Translations under genes and position numbers: made by a program
Source: JAPPLB01 sp965204095
GTDB taxonomy: Bacteria > Acidobacteriota > Terriglobia > Bryobacterales > UBA6623
Reading direction: 5' to 3'
Assembly: GCA_965204095.1 (NCBI GenBank)
Contig: OZ241991.1
Coordinates: 1,736,001 to 1,800,000, forward strand
DNA length: 64,000 bases
Shown: piece after piece, positions 57,419 to 64,000 of the stretch
Numbering within the stretch: position 1 is the first letter of the stretch
Layout: each line of letters starts with the position of its first letter
The notes under the pieces: generated by a model
Told to the model about the DNA's origin: nothing
Seen by the model: the letters and a program-made list of their open reading frames with translations, nothing else
Database searches by the model: none

Positions 57419-59323
57419 ATGGCGAACCCCTTCGAAAAGCGTGCGACAGAGTACCTCCGTGACGATGAGGCTTTCCTCGCCGTAGTCACCCCGGAGCCGC
57501 TTGCTACGTTCTTGCAGAAACCAGCGAGAGAAGAACGCATCTATGATCGCCTCACGGTGATTATCGGCACGCCGGGCAGTGGAAAGACTACACTGGCACG
57601 GCTCTTCCAGTTCTCAACGCTGAGGAGCTTGCTGCGCAATCGCAGCATGACCAACTTCAAGCCGCTGATCGATACGCTCACGACCTGTCGTGCGATTGCT
57701 GATGGGAACCCGACATTGATAGGCGGGCGGCTCCCACTTGAGGCCGAGTACCGGGAGTTTTGGGAGCTTCCATACCCCGAGGAGCTTAGGACAGGCCTGA
57801 TGATCACATTGCTTCAGGCCCGGACCGTCCTGACTTGGCTCCAGAACATCCAAGCCTCGGGTGTGCCGCTCGATCAGGTCGAGATCGTCCCACGCTCCGA
57901 CGCTAATGCTGCGCTCGCGGCCATCGGAGGTACAAGAGGCTCGGATCTGCTCGTACGCGCACGCGAAGTTGAGCTCGCCATCTATCACATCTCGGCTGCT
58001 CTAGTGCCCCCTGACATCGGAGACATCGATCGAGAGGCAGGATCTGCGTATCGGCCTTTCGACGTCATCGAGATGTTCCAAATCACCGATGGAGAAGACT
58101 TGCTAAAGCTTCGTCCCCTCGTCGTCTTCGACGATGCCCATAGTCTCCATCCCACCCAACTCGAGGCGCTTTGGCGTTGGCTTACGCGCCGCGAACTCAA
58201 GGTTTCAAGATGGGTTCTAACCCGGTTCGATGCGCTCACTCCGGGCGATGTACTTCTGGACCGGATAATGCACACCGATGCCTCCAGACTCAATCCCTCC
58301 CGCGAGATTACCGTGATCCGGATGCAGAGCGGTGAGGATCGCACGACCCATCGTCAGGCGTTCCGAAAAATGGCCAAGGGTATGGCAGGACGTTATTTGG
58401 GCCAGATGGAAGTATTCAATCGCCGTGGCCTTAACAGACTCGGTGATCTGCTATCCACGACTCCGAAGCAGGTCTCTCCCAGCGAGCGAGCGGGGCTTGC
58501 GCAACGCGTCGACACCTTGCAACGCCGGTATGGCGTCTCCTCCGAGCGGCGCGATGGCCTTGAGAAGCAGGTCGAAGACTATCTCGTCACCTCTGGGGAT
58601 TGCAGCGAAGACTTGCGGCTCGGTATTCTGTCAGTGCTACTTGAGCGCTACTCTAGGCGCATCCCTCAGCGCAACCTTTTTGACGAAGATACCGACGATG
58701 TAGAGCCCAGCCGTCCGTTGAAGGTCGACGCTGGAGTCGCTGATGGGGCGCGCATTTTCCTATTGCATGATTACGAACGACCTTACTTCTTCGGCATTGA
58801 TACTTTGTGCGATGCGAGCTCGGAGAATGCCGAGCAATTCCTGCAACTAACGGCTCGGTTAGTCTCACAGTTGGAAACCCAACTTATCCGAGGCGGGAAC
58901 GCGCTGCTCACAAGCAGTGTTCAACACAAACTGCTCAGGGAGCGCGCGACAGAAATTGTGCGGGAGTGGGACTTCCCGGAGTCTCAACTCGTCTATCGTC
59001 TTGCGGATGGACTTGCCGCCGAATGCTTGGCCAAGAGTTTAGAGGGCAACGCCTCGCTCGGCGGCGGTGCTACTGCGTTCGGCATCCCACAAGAGGACTT
59101 CCAACAGATTCCCGATACCAACCCCCGCTTGGCGCGGGTGCTTCAGTTCGGGGTCGCCTACAATGCATTCGTACTCGTGCCCAACTATGGCACTAAGAAA
59201 CGTCTCTGGTGCTTGGTCGAACTCGGCGGGTTACTCCTGCTGCACTACGGTTTGACGCTGAAGCGTGGCGGTTTTCTCGAACGTCGCACCGACGATCTGG
59301 TGCGATTGCTCGGCGACCTATGA
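57419..59323 (+). CDS. P-loop ATPase (operon gene 3)
   Basis: The 634-residue protein has Walker A GTPGSGKTT at residues 50-58 and a Walker B-like LVVFDDAHSL near 231-240. The opening FEKRATEYLRDDEAFLAVVT is distinctive. The middle resembles an AAA/ORC-type module and the C-terminal half has no recognised domain. It may be a sensor or motor controlling the enzymatic partners. A GAGAGG sequence lies just before the start. Gene 4 begins one base after its stop. Confidence 0.8.
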   Translation: MANPFEKRATEYLRDDEAFLAVVTPEPLATFLQKPAREERIYDRLTVIIGTPGSGKTTLARLFQFSTLRSLLRNRSMTNFKPLIDTLTTCRAIADGNPTLIGGRLPLEAEYREFWELPYPEELRTGLMITLLQARTVLTWLQNIQASGVPLDQVEIVPRSDANAALAAIGGTRGSDLLVRAREVELAIYHISAALVPPDIGDIDREAGSAYRPFDVIEMFQITDGEDLLKLRPLVVFDDAHSLHPTQLEALWRWLTRRELKVSRWVLTRFDALTPGDVLLDRIMHTDASRLNPSREITVIRMQSGEDRTTHRQAFRKMAKGMAGRYLGQMEVFNRRGLNRLGDLLSTTPKQVSPSERAGLAQRVDTLQRRYGVSSERRDGLEKQVEDYLVTSGDCSEDLRLGILSVLLERYSRRIPQRNLFDEDTDDVEPSRPLKVDAGVADGARIFLLHDYERPYFFGIDTLCDASSENAEQFLQLTARLVSQLETQLIRGGNALLTSSVQHKLLRERATEIVREWDFPESQLVYRLADGLAAECLAKSLEGNASLGGGATAFGIPQEDFQQIPDTNPRLARVLQFGVAYNAFVLVPNYGTKKRLWCLVELGGLLLLHYGLTLKRGGFLERRTDDLVRLLGDL

Positions 59324-59324
59324 G

Positions 59325-60440
59325 ATGAGCCACAAACGACGCTGGGACCCCTGCATAGCCCATCGCAACGGCGAGGTGGACGGGTTCCTCGACCACTACT
59401 TCTCACGACCGGACCGGAATGTCCTTCTTGTGGGAGGCGCTGGATTCGATCCCAGAGCGTGCGCCGTCGCTAATCGGCTTTGTGCTACGGCACCTATTGT
59501 TCGCGCCCTGCTAATCAAGGAAGAACGCCCCTATCCGTCGAAAGCTCAAGTGGATCGGGCCGCTGCAAACACGAGCGTCCTTTTCGCTACACTAGCCGAG
59601 CGGCAAGTGGAGCCGATCGCGATGTTCGGATCAGACGGTGCCGTAGTCGGTGGGCGCAGTGTCATCAAGGTCCTCCGCCGACAGCGTTTGCACGGCGTGA
59701 CCGACGTTGTTGTCGACATTAGCGCGCTCTCGGTGGGCATAAGCTTCCCGATTATCCGCTACTTCGTCCAGCGTATCGTTTGTGGCAAGGAATCTATGAA
59801 TTTGCACCTGTTCGTCACACATGATCCACACTTGGACGGCGAAATCCGCTCCAAACCCAGCGACACACCCGGCTACGTCCATGGTTTCAAAGGCCGATCG
59901 ACACTATCAGAAATGGCTAATGCCGCCCGGCTGTGGTTGCCGCAATTGGCTACCGGCCGGCGCGGTGCACTCGAGAGGCTTTACGACTTTATCGATCCCC
60001 ACGATACGTGCCCGATTCTTCCCTTCCCAGCGAGCAATCCTCGTCTCGGTGACGAACTCACGGAGGAGTATCTGACTGAGATTGAGAGCACTTGGTCAGT
60101 CGACACACGCAACATCGTCTACGCCGACGAGGGCGACCCGCTGGATCTTTACCGAACTATTCTCAGACTAGACGATCTTCGCCAACCTGTTTTCGCGGAA
60201 ACAGGATACTCTATGCTCATCCTTTCCCCGCTCGGCAGCAAAGTGATGGCCCTTGGCGCGCTAATGGCGGCATTGGAGCGAAATTTGCCCGTAGTTCACC
60301 TTGAGTCAATCGGCTACGAGCTTGAGGCGACAGTGCCGACGAACATCGATAACCCAAATCTCATACATGTATGGTTGGAGGGCGATGTCTATCCTGAACC
60401 TCGGCCAGTATTGTCGGCGGAAGGGAGCACCGTACAATGA
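59325..60440 (+). CDS. Unknown protein with Rossmann-like motif (operon gene 4)
   Basis: I do not recognise the family. The start is ATG 59325, one base after gene 3; a longer frame overlapping gene 3 is unlikely. The 371-residue product has a glycine-rich strand-loop VLLVGGAGFDPRACAVANRL (residues 33-52) that looks like a nucleotide-binding Rossmann turn. A second segment, SMLILSPLGSKVMALGALMA, lies near residues 294-313. There is no signal peptide or membrane segment. It could bind a nucleotide or act as an effector. The stop overlaps the next start by 4 bases. Confidence 0.7.
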   Translation: MSHKRRWDPCIAHRNGEVDGFLDHYFSRPDRNVLLVGGAGFDPRACAVANRLCATAPIVRALLIKEERPYPSKAQVDRAAANTSVLFATLAERQVEPIAMFGSDGAVVGGRSVIKVLRRQRLHGVTDVVVDISALSVGISFPIIRYFVQRIVCGKESMNLHLFVTHDPHLDGEIRSKPSDTPGYVHGFKGRSTLSEMANAARLWLPQLATGRRGALERLYDFIDPHDTCPILPFPASNPRLGDELTEEYLTEIESTWSVDTRNIVYADEGDPLDLYRTILRLDDLRQPVFAETGYSMLILSPLGSKVMALGALMAALERNLPVVHLESIGYELEATVPTNIDNPNLIHVWLEGDVYPEPRPVLSAEGSTVQ

Positions 60441-61492
60441 CCCCTATCACCCGATCCAAAGCCTTCGGGACAGGGCTGATAGCTCTTGATTTGGTCGTCA
60501 GCCCCGACCCTGAGACACCTGTTCGCTGCTGGGCTGGCGGAACTTGCGGTAACGTGCTGTCCATTTTGGCATATCTCGGCTGGGATGCTTATCCGATCTC
60601 GCGGATGAATGGAGACGCGGCATCCGAACGTGTACGTGCAGATATGGAGCACTGGGGAGTCCACCTCGATTGGGTCAACTGCCCTCCCGTTATCGACACG
60701 CCTATGGTCGTTCAAGAAATTCGACGTAGGCGAGATGGTCGTTCCGGCCATCGGTTCTCCTGGTTGTGCCCGAGCTGTGGCGAATGGTTACCACCCTTCA
60801 AGGCGATCAGAGTTGACACGGCGGAGATGATCAAGCCGGCACTCGTCGATGCGTCCGTGTTCTTCTTGGATCGCCTGTCGCGCGGCCCCCTTGAGTTGGC
60901 TGCCGAGGCATCTGCTCGTGGTGCCGTGGTTGTTTTCGAGCCATCCACCAAGGCGAAAGACAAACTCATGATGGAAGCACTGTCGCTAGCTCATATTGTC
61001 AAATACGCCGAAGAGCGTTTCACCAGCATTCCCGGCGCAATGGATGTTGGTTCCGCGGTTTTACTTGAGGTGCAGACCCTCGGGGAAAAAGGCTTGAAGT
61101 ATCGTCATCGGTTCGGCTCTGACACCACCGATTGGATGAACCTCAATGCAGTTCCTGCGCCGCGCCTTGCCGATACCTGTGGCTGTGGCGACTGGTGTAC
61201 GGCGGGCCTACTTGCGCAAGTTGCCGCCAGAGGACAGGATAGCCTACTTCTTGCCGGTGCAGACGGCGTTCGCGCAGCACTTCGCTATGGTCAGGCACTT
61301 GCAGCTTGGAATTGCGCTTTTGAAGGAGCACGCGGCGGCATGTATGCCATTGCCCGGGAAACATTCGAGAATCAGATTGCTAGTCTGCTAGGCGGTCAAT
61401 ACGACAGGATCGACGATGCTCCTATCGATGCCCCCACGACACAGCTCGTGACGTGCCCCGCATGTACGCCTAGGTCCCATTTCCTTCGGTAG
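60437..61492 (+). CDS. PfkB-family carbohydrate/nucleoside kinase with CxxC pairs (operon gene 5)
   Basis: The 351-residue protein has the ribokinase-fold N-terminal motif WAGGTCGNVLSILAYLGWDA (32-51). The C-terminal signature DTCGCGDWCTAGLL runs from D246, with D252 in the place of the catalytic base (usual form DTxGAGD). Two CxxC pairs, CPSC near 110-113 and CPAC near 340, are unusual in this family and could bind zinc or form a disulfide. The substrate may be a sugar, nucleoside or sugar-phosphate. It ends the operon. Confidence 0.82.
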   Translation: MTPITRSKAFGTGLIALDLVVSPDPETPVRCWAGGTCGNVLSILAYLGWDAYPISRMNGDAASERVRADMEHWGVHLDWVNCPPVIDTPMVVQEIRRRRDGRSGHRFSWLCPSCGEWLPPFKAIRVDTAEMIKPALVDASVFFLDRLSRGPLELAAEASARGAVVVFEPSTKAKDKLMMEALSLAHIVKYAEERFTSIPGAMDVGSAVLLEVQTLGEKGLKYRHRFGSDTTDWMNLNAVPAPRLADTCGCGDWCTAGLLAQVAARGQDSLLLAGADGVRAALRYGQALAAWNCAFEGARGGMYAIARETFENQIASLLGGQYDRIDDAPIDAPTTQLVTCPACTPRSHFLR

Positions 61493-61706
61493 TTTTTCCC
61501 TTGAGAGGGATATCGTCACGACATCGCCTTCGCCTCGTCACGTGGTGAGAGATACAGGCTACCCTGCCGCGGCAAGCAACGGAGCCCGACAGCCGCCTTG
61601 CACAACATCGCCAGGCGAGTCTTTACTTGGCAGCTCGCTCGTACTGCTACACGTTCCCGAGGCGTTTCCGAGCACTTACTCGCAACCGGCATGCTACCGA
61701 TTCCGA

Positions 61707-61930
61707 CTACCGTCCACGAACCGGCGGCATACAGACCTTCCCCAGGACGTAGGGCCGGCGTGCCCCCGTCGCGGAGGGCAGGTTGGCAGGCCGTCCGTGG
61801 AAGCTCTCGTAGGCCAGGATGGCGAAGGCGATGGCTTCTTTCGCGTCGCTGTCGATACCGAGCTCGGCGGACCGAGACGAGATGTCGGAAAGTCGCGAGA
61901 GCCGAAAGACATGGGCCGGGAACTCGGCCT
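61707..61930 (-). pseudogene. anmK: 3' fragment of anhydro-N-acetylmuramic acid kinase gene
   Basis: On the minus strand the frame reads ELGIDSDAKEAIAFAILAYE then FHGRPANLPSATGARRPYVL and ends at a TAG at 61709-61707. This is the C-terminus of AnmK, which recycles anhydro-MurNAc (compare the NLPSVTGA end of the E. coli protein). An in-frame stop near 61935 removes the rest, leaving about 70 codons. It includes the right 86-bp repeat. Confidence 0.75.
61710..61795 (-). repeat. Right 86-bp direct repeat (anmK 3'-end derived)
   Basis: The copy differs from 54047-54132 at three positions only. The identity stops at both ends: leftwards at the TAG of anmK, and rightwards into the longer anmK remnant, which the left copy lacks. 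The spacing between copies is about 7.66 kb, and the orientation is the same. Confidence 0.85.
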
Positions 61931-61997
61931 ATGATGCGGGATCGTTGCTGGCGGCGGCAGAGGTAACCGGCGGGCGGGCTATGAAACCTGGCGATTC

Positions 61998-62027
61998 TTG
62001 AACTTTGTTGCCGGTTTCGGCTATATT
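61998..62027 (+). promoter_or_regulatory. Sigma-70-like promoter upstream of the NYN gene
   Basis: TTGAAC at 61998-62003 and TATATT at 62022-62027 are separated by 18 bases, close to the TTGACA/TATAAT consensus. A start near 62034 would give a leader of about 30 bases before the terminator at 62066 and about 70 before the NYN start codon. Confidence 0.5.
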
Positions 62028-62065
62028 GTCGTCGATACCTCTTGCGGTTTCGATCGCAGGACGCG

Positions 62066-62093
62066 GGGCCTCTTCGGAGGCCCTTGCTTTTTT
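62066..62093 (+). terminator. Intrinsic terminator with TTCG tetraloop before NYN gene
   Basis: GGGCCTC-TTCG-GAGGCCC forms a perfect 7-bp stem with a stable TTCG tetraloop (62066-62083), followed by TTGCTTTTTT. It lies between a promoter-like site and the NYN start at 62105. It could attenuate NYN expression or end a very short transcript. Confidence 0.75.
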
Positions 62094-62104
62094 GGCGGGC
62101 ATTG

Positions 62105-62728
62105 ATGCGTACGTTCGTCTATGTAGACGGGTTCAATCTCTACTACGGAACGCTCAAAGGAACGTCATGGAAGTGGCTGGATCTGGTCGCTCTGTTCGAA
62201 AAGGTTCTGCAACAGCATCACGACATTCTCAAGGTCAAGTACTTCACCGCAAGAGTCTCGGGCACGCCGGCTGACCAGTCCAAGCCGCAACGGCAGGACA
62301 TCTATTTCCGTGCCCTCCGAAGCTTTCGGCCAGAGGTGGAGGTGTATTTCGGGCATTTTCTCAGGCACAGGGTACGGGCGCCGCTCGCGCAGCCAGAGGG
62401 GAGTCGGCGCACGGCGGAGGTGATCAGGACCGAGGAGAAGGGCTCCGACGTCAATCTCGCCGTGCATCTCCTGAACGACAGTTGGCTCGATGCTTACGAC
62501 TGTGGGGTGGTAGTAAGCAACGACAGCGACGTCGCCGAAGCCATGCGTCTCGTGCGCGAGCAGCATGGCAAGAGGATCGGGCTGGTAACCCCGGGAACCG
62601 GGAGACCTTCGCAGCAGCTAAAGAAGCACGCGGACTTCACACGCCATATCCGGACGAACGGCTTGCGGCACTCACAGTTGCCGGATTCGATCCCCGGCAC
62701 CAACATCCGGAAGCCTGCGGCATGGTAA
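62105..62728 (+). CDS. NYN domain (LabA/DUF88-like) PIN-fold nuclease
   Basis: ATG 62105 is chosen because it begins MRTFVYVDGFNLYYGTLKGT, the N-terminal NYN strand with the first Asp. The longer frame adds residues that overlap the terminator hairpin. The 207-residue protein has a further acidic cluster (EEKGSDVNLAVHLLNDSWLD) and VVVSNDSDVAEAMRLVREQH. NYN proteins are predicted metal-dependent RNases. It stands alone behind a promoter-terminator pair. Confidence 0.88.
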   Translation: MRTFVYVDGFNLYYGTLKGTSWKWLDLVALFEKVLQQHHDILKVKYFTARVSGTPADQSKPQRQDIYFRALRSFRPEVEVYFGHFLRHRVRAPLAQPEGSRRTAEVIRTEEKGSDVNLAVHLLNDSWLDAYDCGVVVSNDSDVAEAMRLVREQHGKRIGLVTPGTGRPSQQLKKHADFTRHIRTNGLRHSQLPDSIPGTNIRKPAAW

Positions 62729-62842
62729 GGGGAACGCCTGGTTAGGCGGGTCGCACGGGCTCTGCTCGGATAGAGCGAGAAAGGTCTCGAGGGCTCCAGC
62801 AACCCGATATCGTCAGGCGAGCATCAGCTTGACAGGACCCTG

Positions 62843-63124
62843 TCAGGCAATGAGTTTGTGCACGACATTGACGTAGACGTCGGTGAGGCGGAAGTCGCGG
62901 CTGTTGTGGCGGAAGGTGAGCCGCTTGTGATCCAGGCCCAACAAGTGGAGGATGGTTGCGTGGAGGTCGTGATGCGAGACGCGGTCCTCAACGGCGTGCA
63001 TGCCGAGCTCGTCGGTGGCGCTGTGGGTAATTCCCGGCTTGACGCCGCCGCCCGCCATCCACATGGAGAAGCCGAAGTGGTGATGGCCGCGGCCGCTTCT
63101 CCCTGAGCCAGTAGGGGTATCCAT
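62843..63124 (-). pseudogene. DUF1501 protein C-terminal fragment
   Basis: The minus-strand frame reads GHHHFGFSMWMAGGGVKPGI, then AVEDRVSHHDLHATILHLLG and RDFRLTDVYVNVVHKLIA, the end of a DUF1501 protein. Upstream of 63124 the sequence does not continue as the family; the N-terminal four fifths are missing. It is a decayed paralogue of the intact gene at 9811-11265. Confidence 0.8.
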
Positions 63125-63205
63125 TCAGGTGAAGTCCTGCCTGCAAACAATTACAACGAATGTTAACTTGTTTTATGATGGGTGCGTGGACTCGTAGGGG
63201 ATTGA

Positions 63206-63721
63206 GTGATTGTTGCCGACGCCTCGCCGTTGATCGTTCTCGCCAAGCTCCAGCGTCTTGGTCTTTTGAACGATCTCTATGGCGAGGTCCTGATGGGGCC
63301 TGTCGTGAAGGCGGAAACCATCGAAGCCGGCAGAGCAGTTCATGCCCTGGGTGTGGAGCCGCTCGAAGCAGCCCTGGAAGACGGCTGGCTGAGGACGGCG
63401 CGCTTGACCGCCGAGGAGCGGGACCTGATGCGGCGTCTGATCCAACGCTCCCGTCTGGACCAGGGAGAAGCCGAGGCCATGGTTCTCGCGAGTGTGCGGG
63501 GCCTGCGGCTGATCGTTGACGACAAGGAGGCCCGGAGCGTGGCGGCGGCTTCCGGAGTGGAACACTTGGGCACGGCAGGCGTATTGTTGGAAGCCTGTTT
63601 GCACAAGCGCCTTGACTTGAGAGAATTGGAGGTCACCCTTCGGGATCTCAGTCGAATCCTGTGGCTCTCCCCAGCCGTCGTCGCGGAAATACTGAGACTT
63701 GCACGGGAGGCGAAGAGATGA
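63206..63721 (+). CDS. DUF3368 PIN-like toxin
   Basis: The 171-residue protein starts at GTG 63206 with IVADASPLIVLAKLQRLGLL, the DUF3368 opening with a catalytic Asp, and has acidic stretches LDQGEAEAMVLASVRGLRLI and VDDKEARSVAAASG. DUF3368 proteins are PIN-fold RNases paired with UPF0175 antitoxins. The partner gene starts at its stop (ATGA). Confidence 0.88.
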   Translation: MIVADASPLIVLAKLQRLGLLNDLYGEVLMGPVVKAETIEAGRAVHALGVEPLEAALEDGWLRTARLTAEERDLMRRLIQRSRLDQGEAEAMVLASVRGLRLIVDDKEARSVAAASGVEHLGTAGVLLEACLHKRLDLRELEVTLRDLSRILWLSPAVVAEILRLAREAKR

Positions 63722-64000
63722 AAAAAGAGCAGATGGTGGGCGCCAGGCTCTCCCCCGAGCTGGTCCGTGGATTGGAGCTGATCGAGGATGTCGAGCAGTC
63801 TGATCGCTCGACCACGGTGCGCCGGCTGCTCTCGCAAGCGATCCGTCAATGGAAATTGGAGCACTACGTCCGGCAGTACGGCGATGGAAAGCTCACGCTC
63901 GCACGAGCAGCTCGCGATGCCGGGGTGTCTGTCTGGGAGATGATGGACTATGCCCGCGCCAGAAAGGTACCTGCCCAATACGACCTGGAGGACCTTGAGC
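63718..64000 (+). CDS. UPF0175 family antitoxin, partial at window end
   Basis: The frame overlaps the DUF3368 stop by 4 bases and reads EQMVGARLSPELVRGLELIE, a DNA-binding N-terminus, and then LTLARAARDAGVSVWEMMDY, the conserved UPF0175 helix. The gene runs off the window after 94 codons. It should be the antitoxin of the DUF3368 toxin, although here the toxin comes first. Confidence 0.85.
   Translation, partial: MKKEQMVGARLSPELVRGLELIEDVEQSDRSTTVRRLLSQAIRQWKLEHYVRQYGDGKLTLARAARDAGVSVWEMMDYARARKVPAQYDLEDLE

Larger units (their letters stand above)
61493..62104. other. Intergenic region: right repeat, anmK remnant, promoter and terminator before NYN gene
   Basis: No intact gene is present in these 612 bases. 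A weak TCCCT-TGAG-AGGGA hairpin follows gene 5. Next come a degenerate trace of the dispersed repeat tail (61542-61560), the anmK remnant with the right 86-bp repeat, a sigma-70-like promoter and an intrinsic terminator just before the NYN gene. Each is listed separately. Confidence 0.5.

Overview
The window looks like a chromosomal stretch of a GC-rich Gram-negative bacterium, most likely an Acidobacteriota member of the Bryobacterales/Solibacter type. That placement is inferred from gene content: two Oar-like TonB-dependent receptors of about 1000 residues with an N-terminal carboxypeptidase-regulatory-like domain, a PSD1/DUF1549-DUF1553 plus DUF1501 pair, a DUF1080 protein, many toxin-antitoxin modules, and an alpha-E/ATP-grasp/transglutaminase cluster. 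No rRNA or intact tRNA gene was seen. One SRP RNA gene is clear.

Region by region. 0.15-7.1 kb is housekeeping: DUF1080, then recR-ebfC-dnaX on the minus strand with the small SRP RNA upstream, a SAM methyltransferase, and an ECF sigma / zinc anti-sigma / zinc-finger membrane protein operon. 7.3-11.3 kb holds the coupled PSD1 and DUF1501 genes. 11.4-14.6 kb holds nrdR, a long structured leader, rpoD and a family 2 glycosyltransferase. 14.8-19.8 kb holds a dispersed repeat, a RelE-type toxin-antitoxin pair, a membrane protein and the transglutaminase/alpha-E/ATP-grasp operon. 19.8-36.6 kb is a metabolic and surface region: amidase with a 67-residue Tat peptide, PlsC, CocE hydrolase, Gfo/Idh/MocA oxidoreductase, SWIM protein, RHH-PIN pair, E1-type dehydrogenase, TonB receptor, GNAT and a methyltransferase. 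36.9-41.4 kb is decayed: fragments of an IS630 transposase, an amino-acid permease, a lysophospholipid acyltransferase-like gene and a gamma-glutamyltransferase, then an Nramp-like transporter, a panE gene with an in-frame stop, the last codons of an acyl-CoA synthetase cut off beside an IS6 transposase fragment, and the 3' half of a tRNA-Cys. 41.8-46.9 kb holds a lipoprotein serine hydrolase and a second TonB receptor.

47.2-61.5 kb is a defence-island-like region. A complete type I restriction-modification operon (hsdM-hsdS-hsdR) is followed by a tightly coupled five-gene operon that I cannot match to a named system: SIS-HAD fusion, PRTase-like protein, P-loop ATPase, unknown protein with a glycine-rich Rossmann-like motif, and a PfkB-family kinase carrying two CxxC pairs. 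This operon lies between two 86-bp direct repeats (3 mismatches, about 7.66 kb apart), both derived from the 3' end of an anmK-like gene. I propose it as an integrated cassette encoding a sugar-phosphate/nucleotide-handling conflict system. It is the main candidate for an undescribed system here.

The right end carries an anmK remnant, a NYN-domain nuclease gene preceded by a promoter and a strong UUCG-loop terminator (possible attenuation), a DUF1501 fragment, and a DUF3368/UPF0175 toxin-antitoxin pair cut by the window edge.
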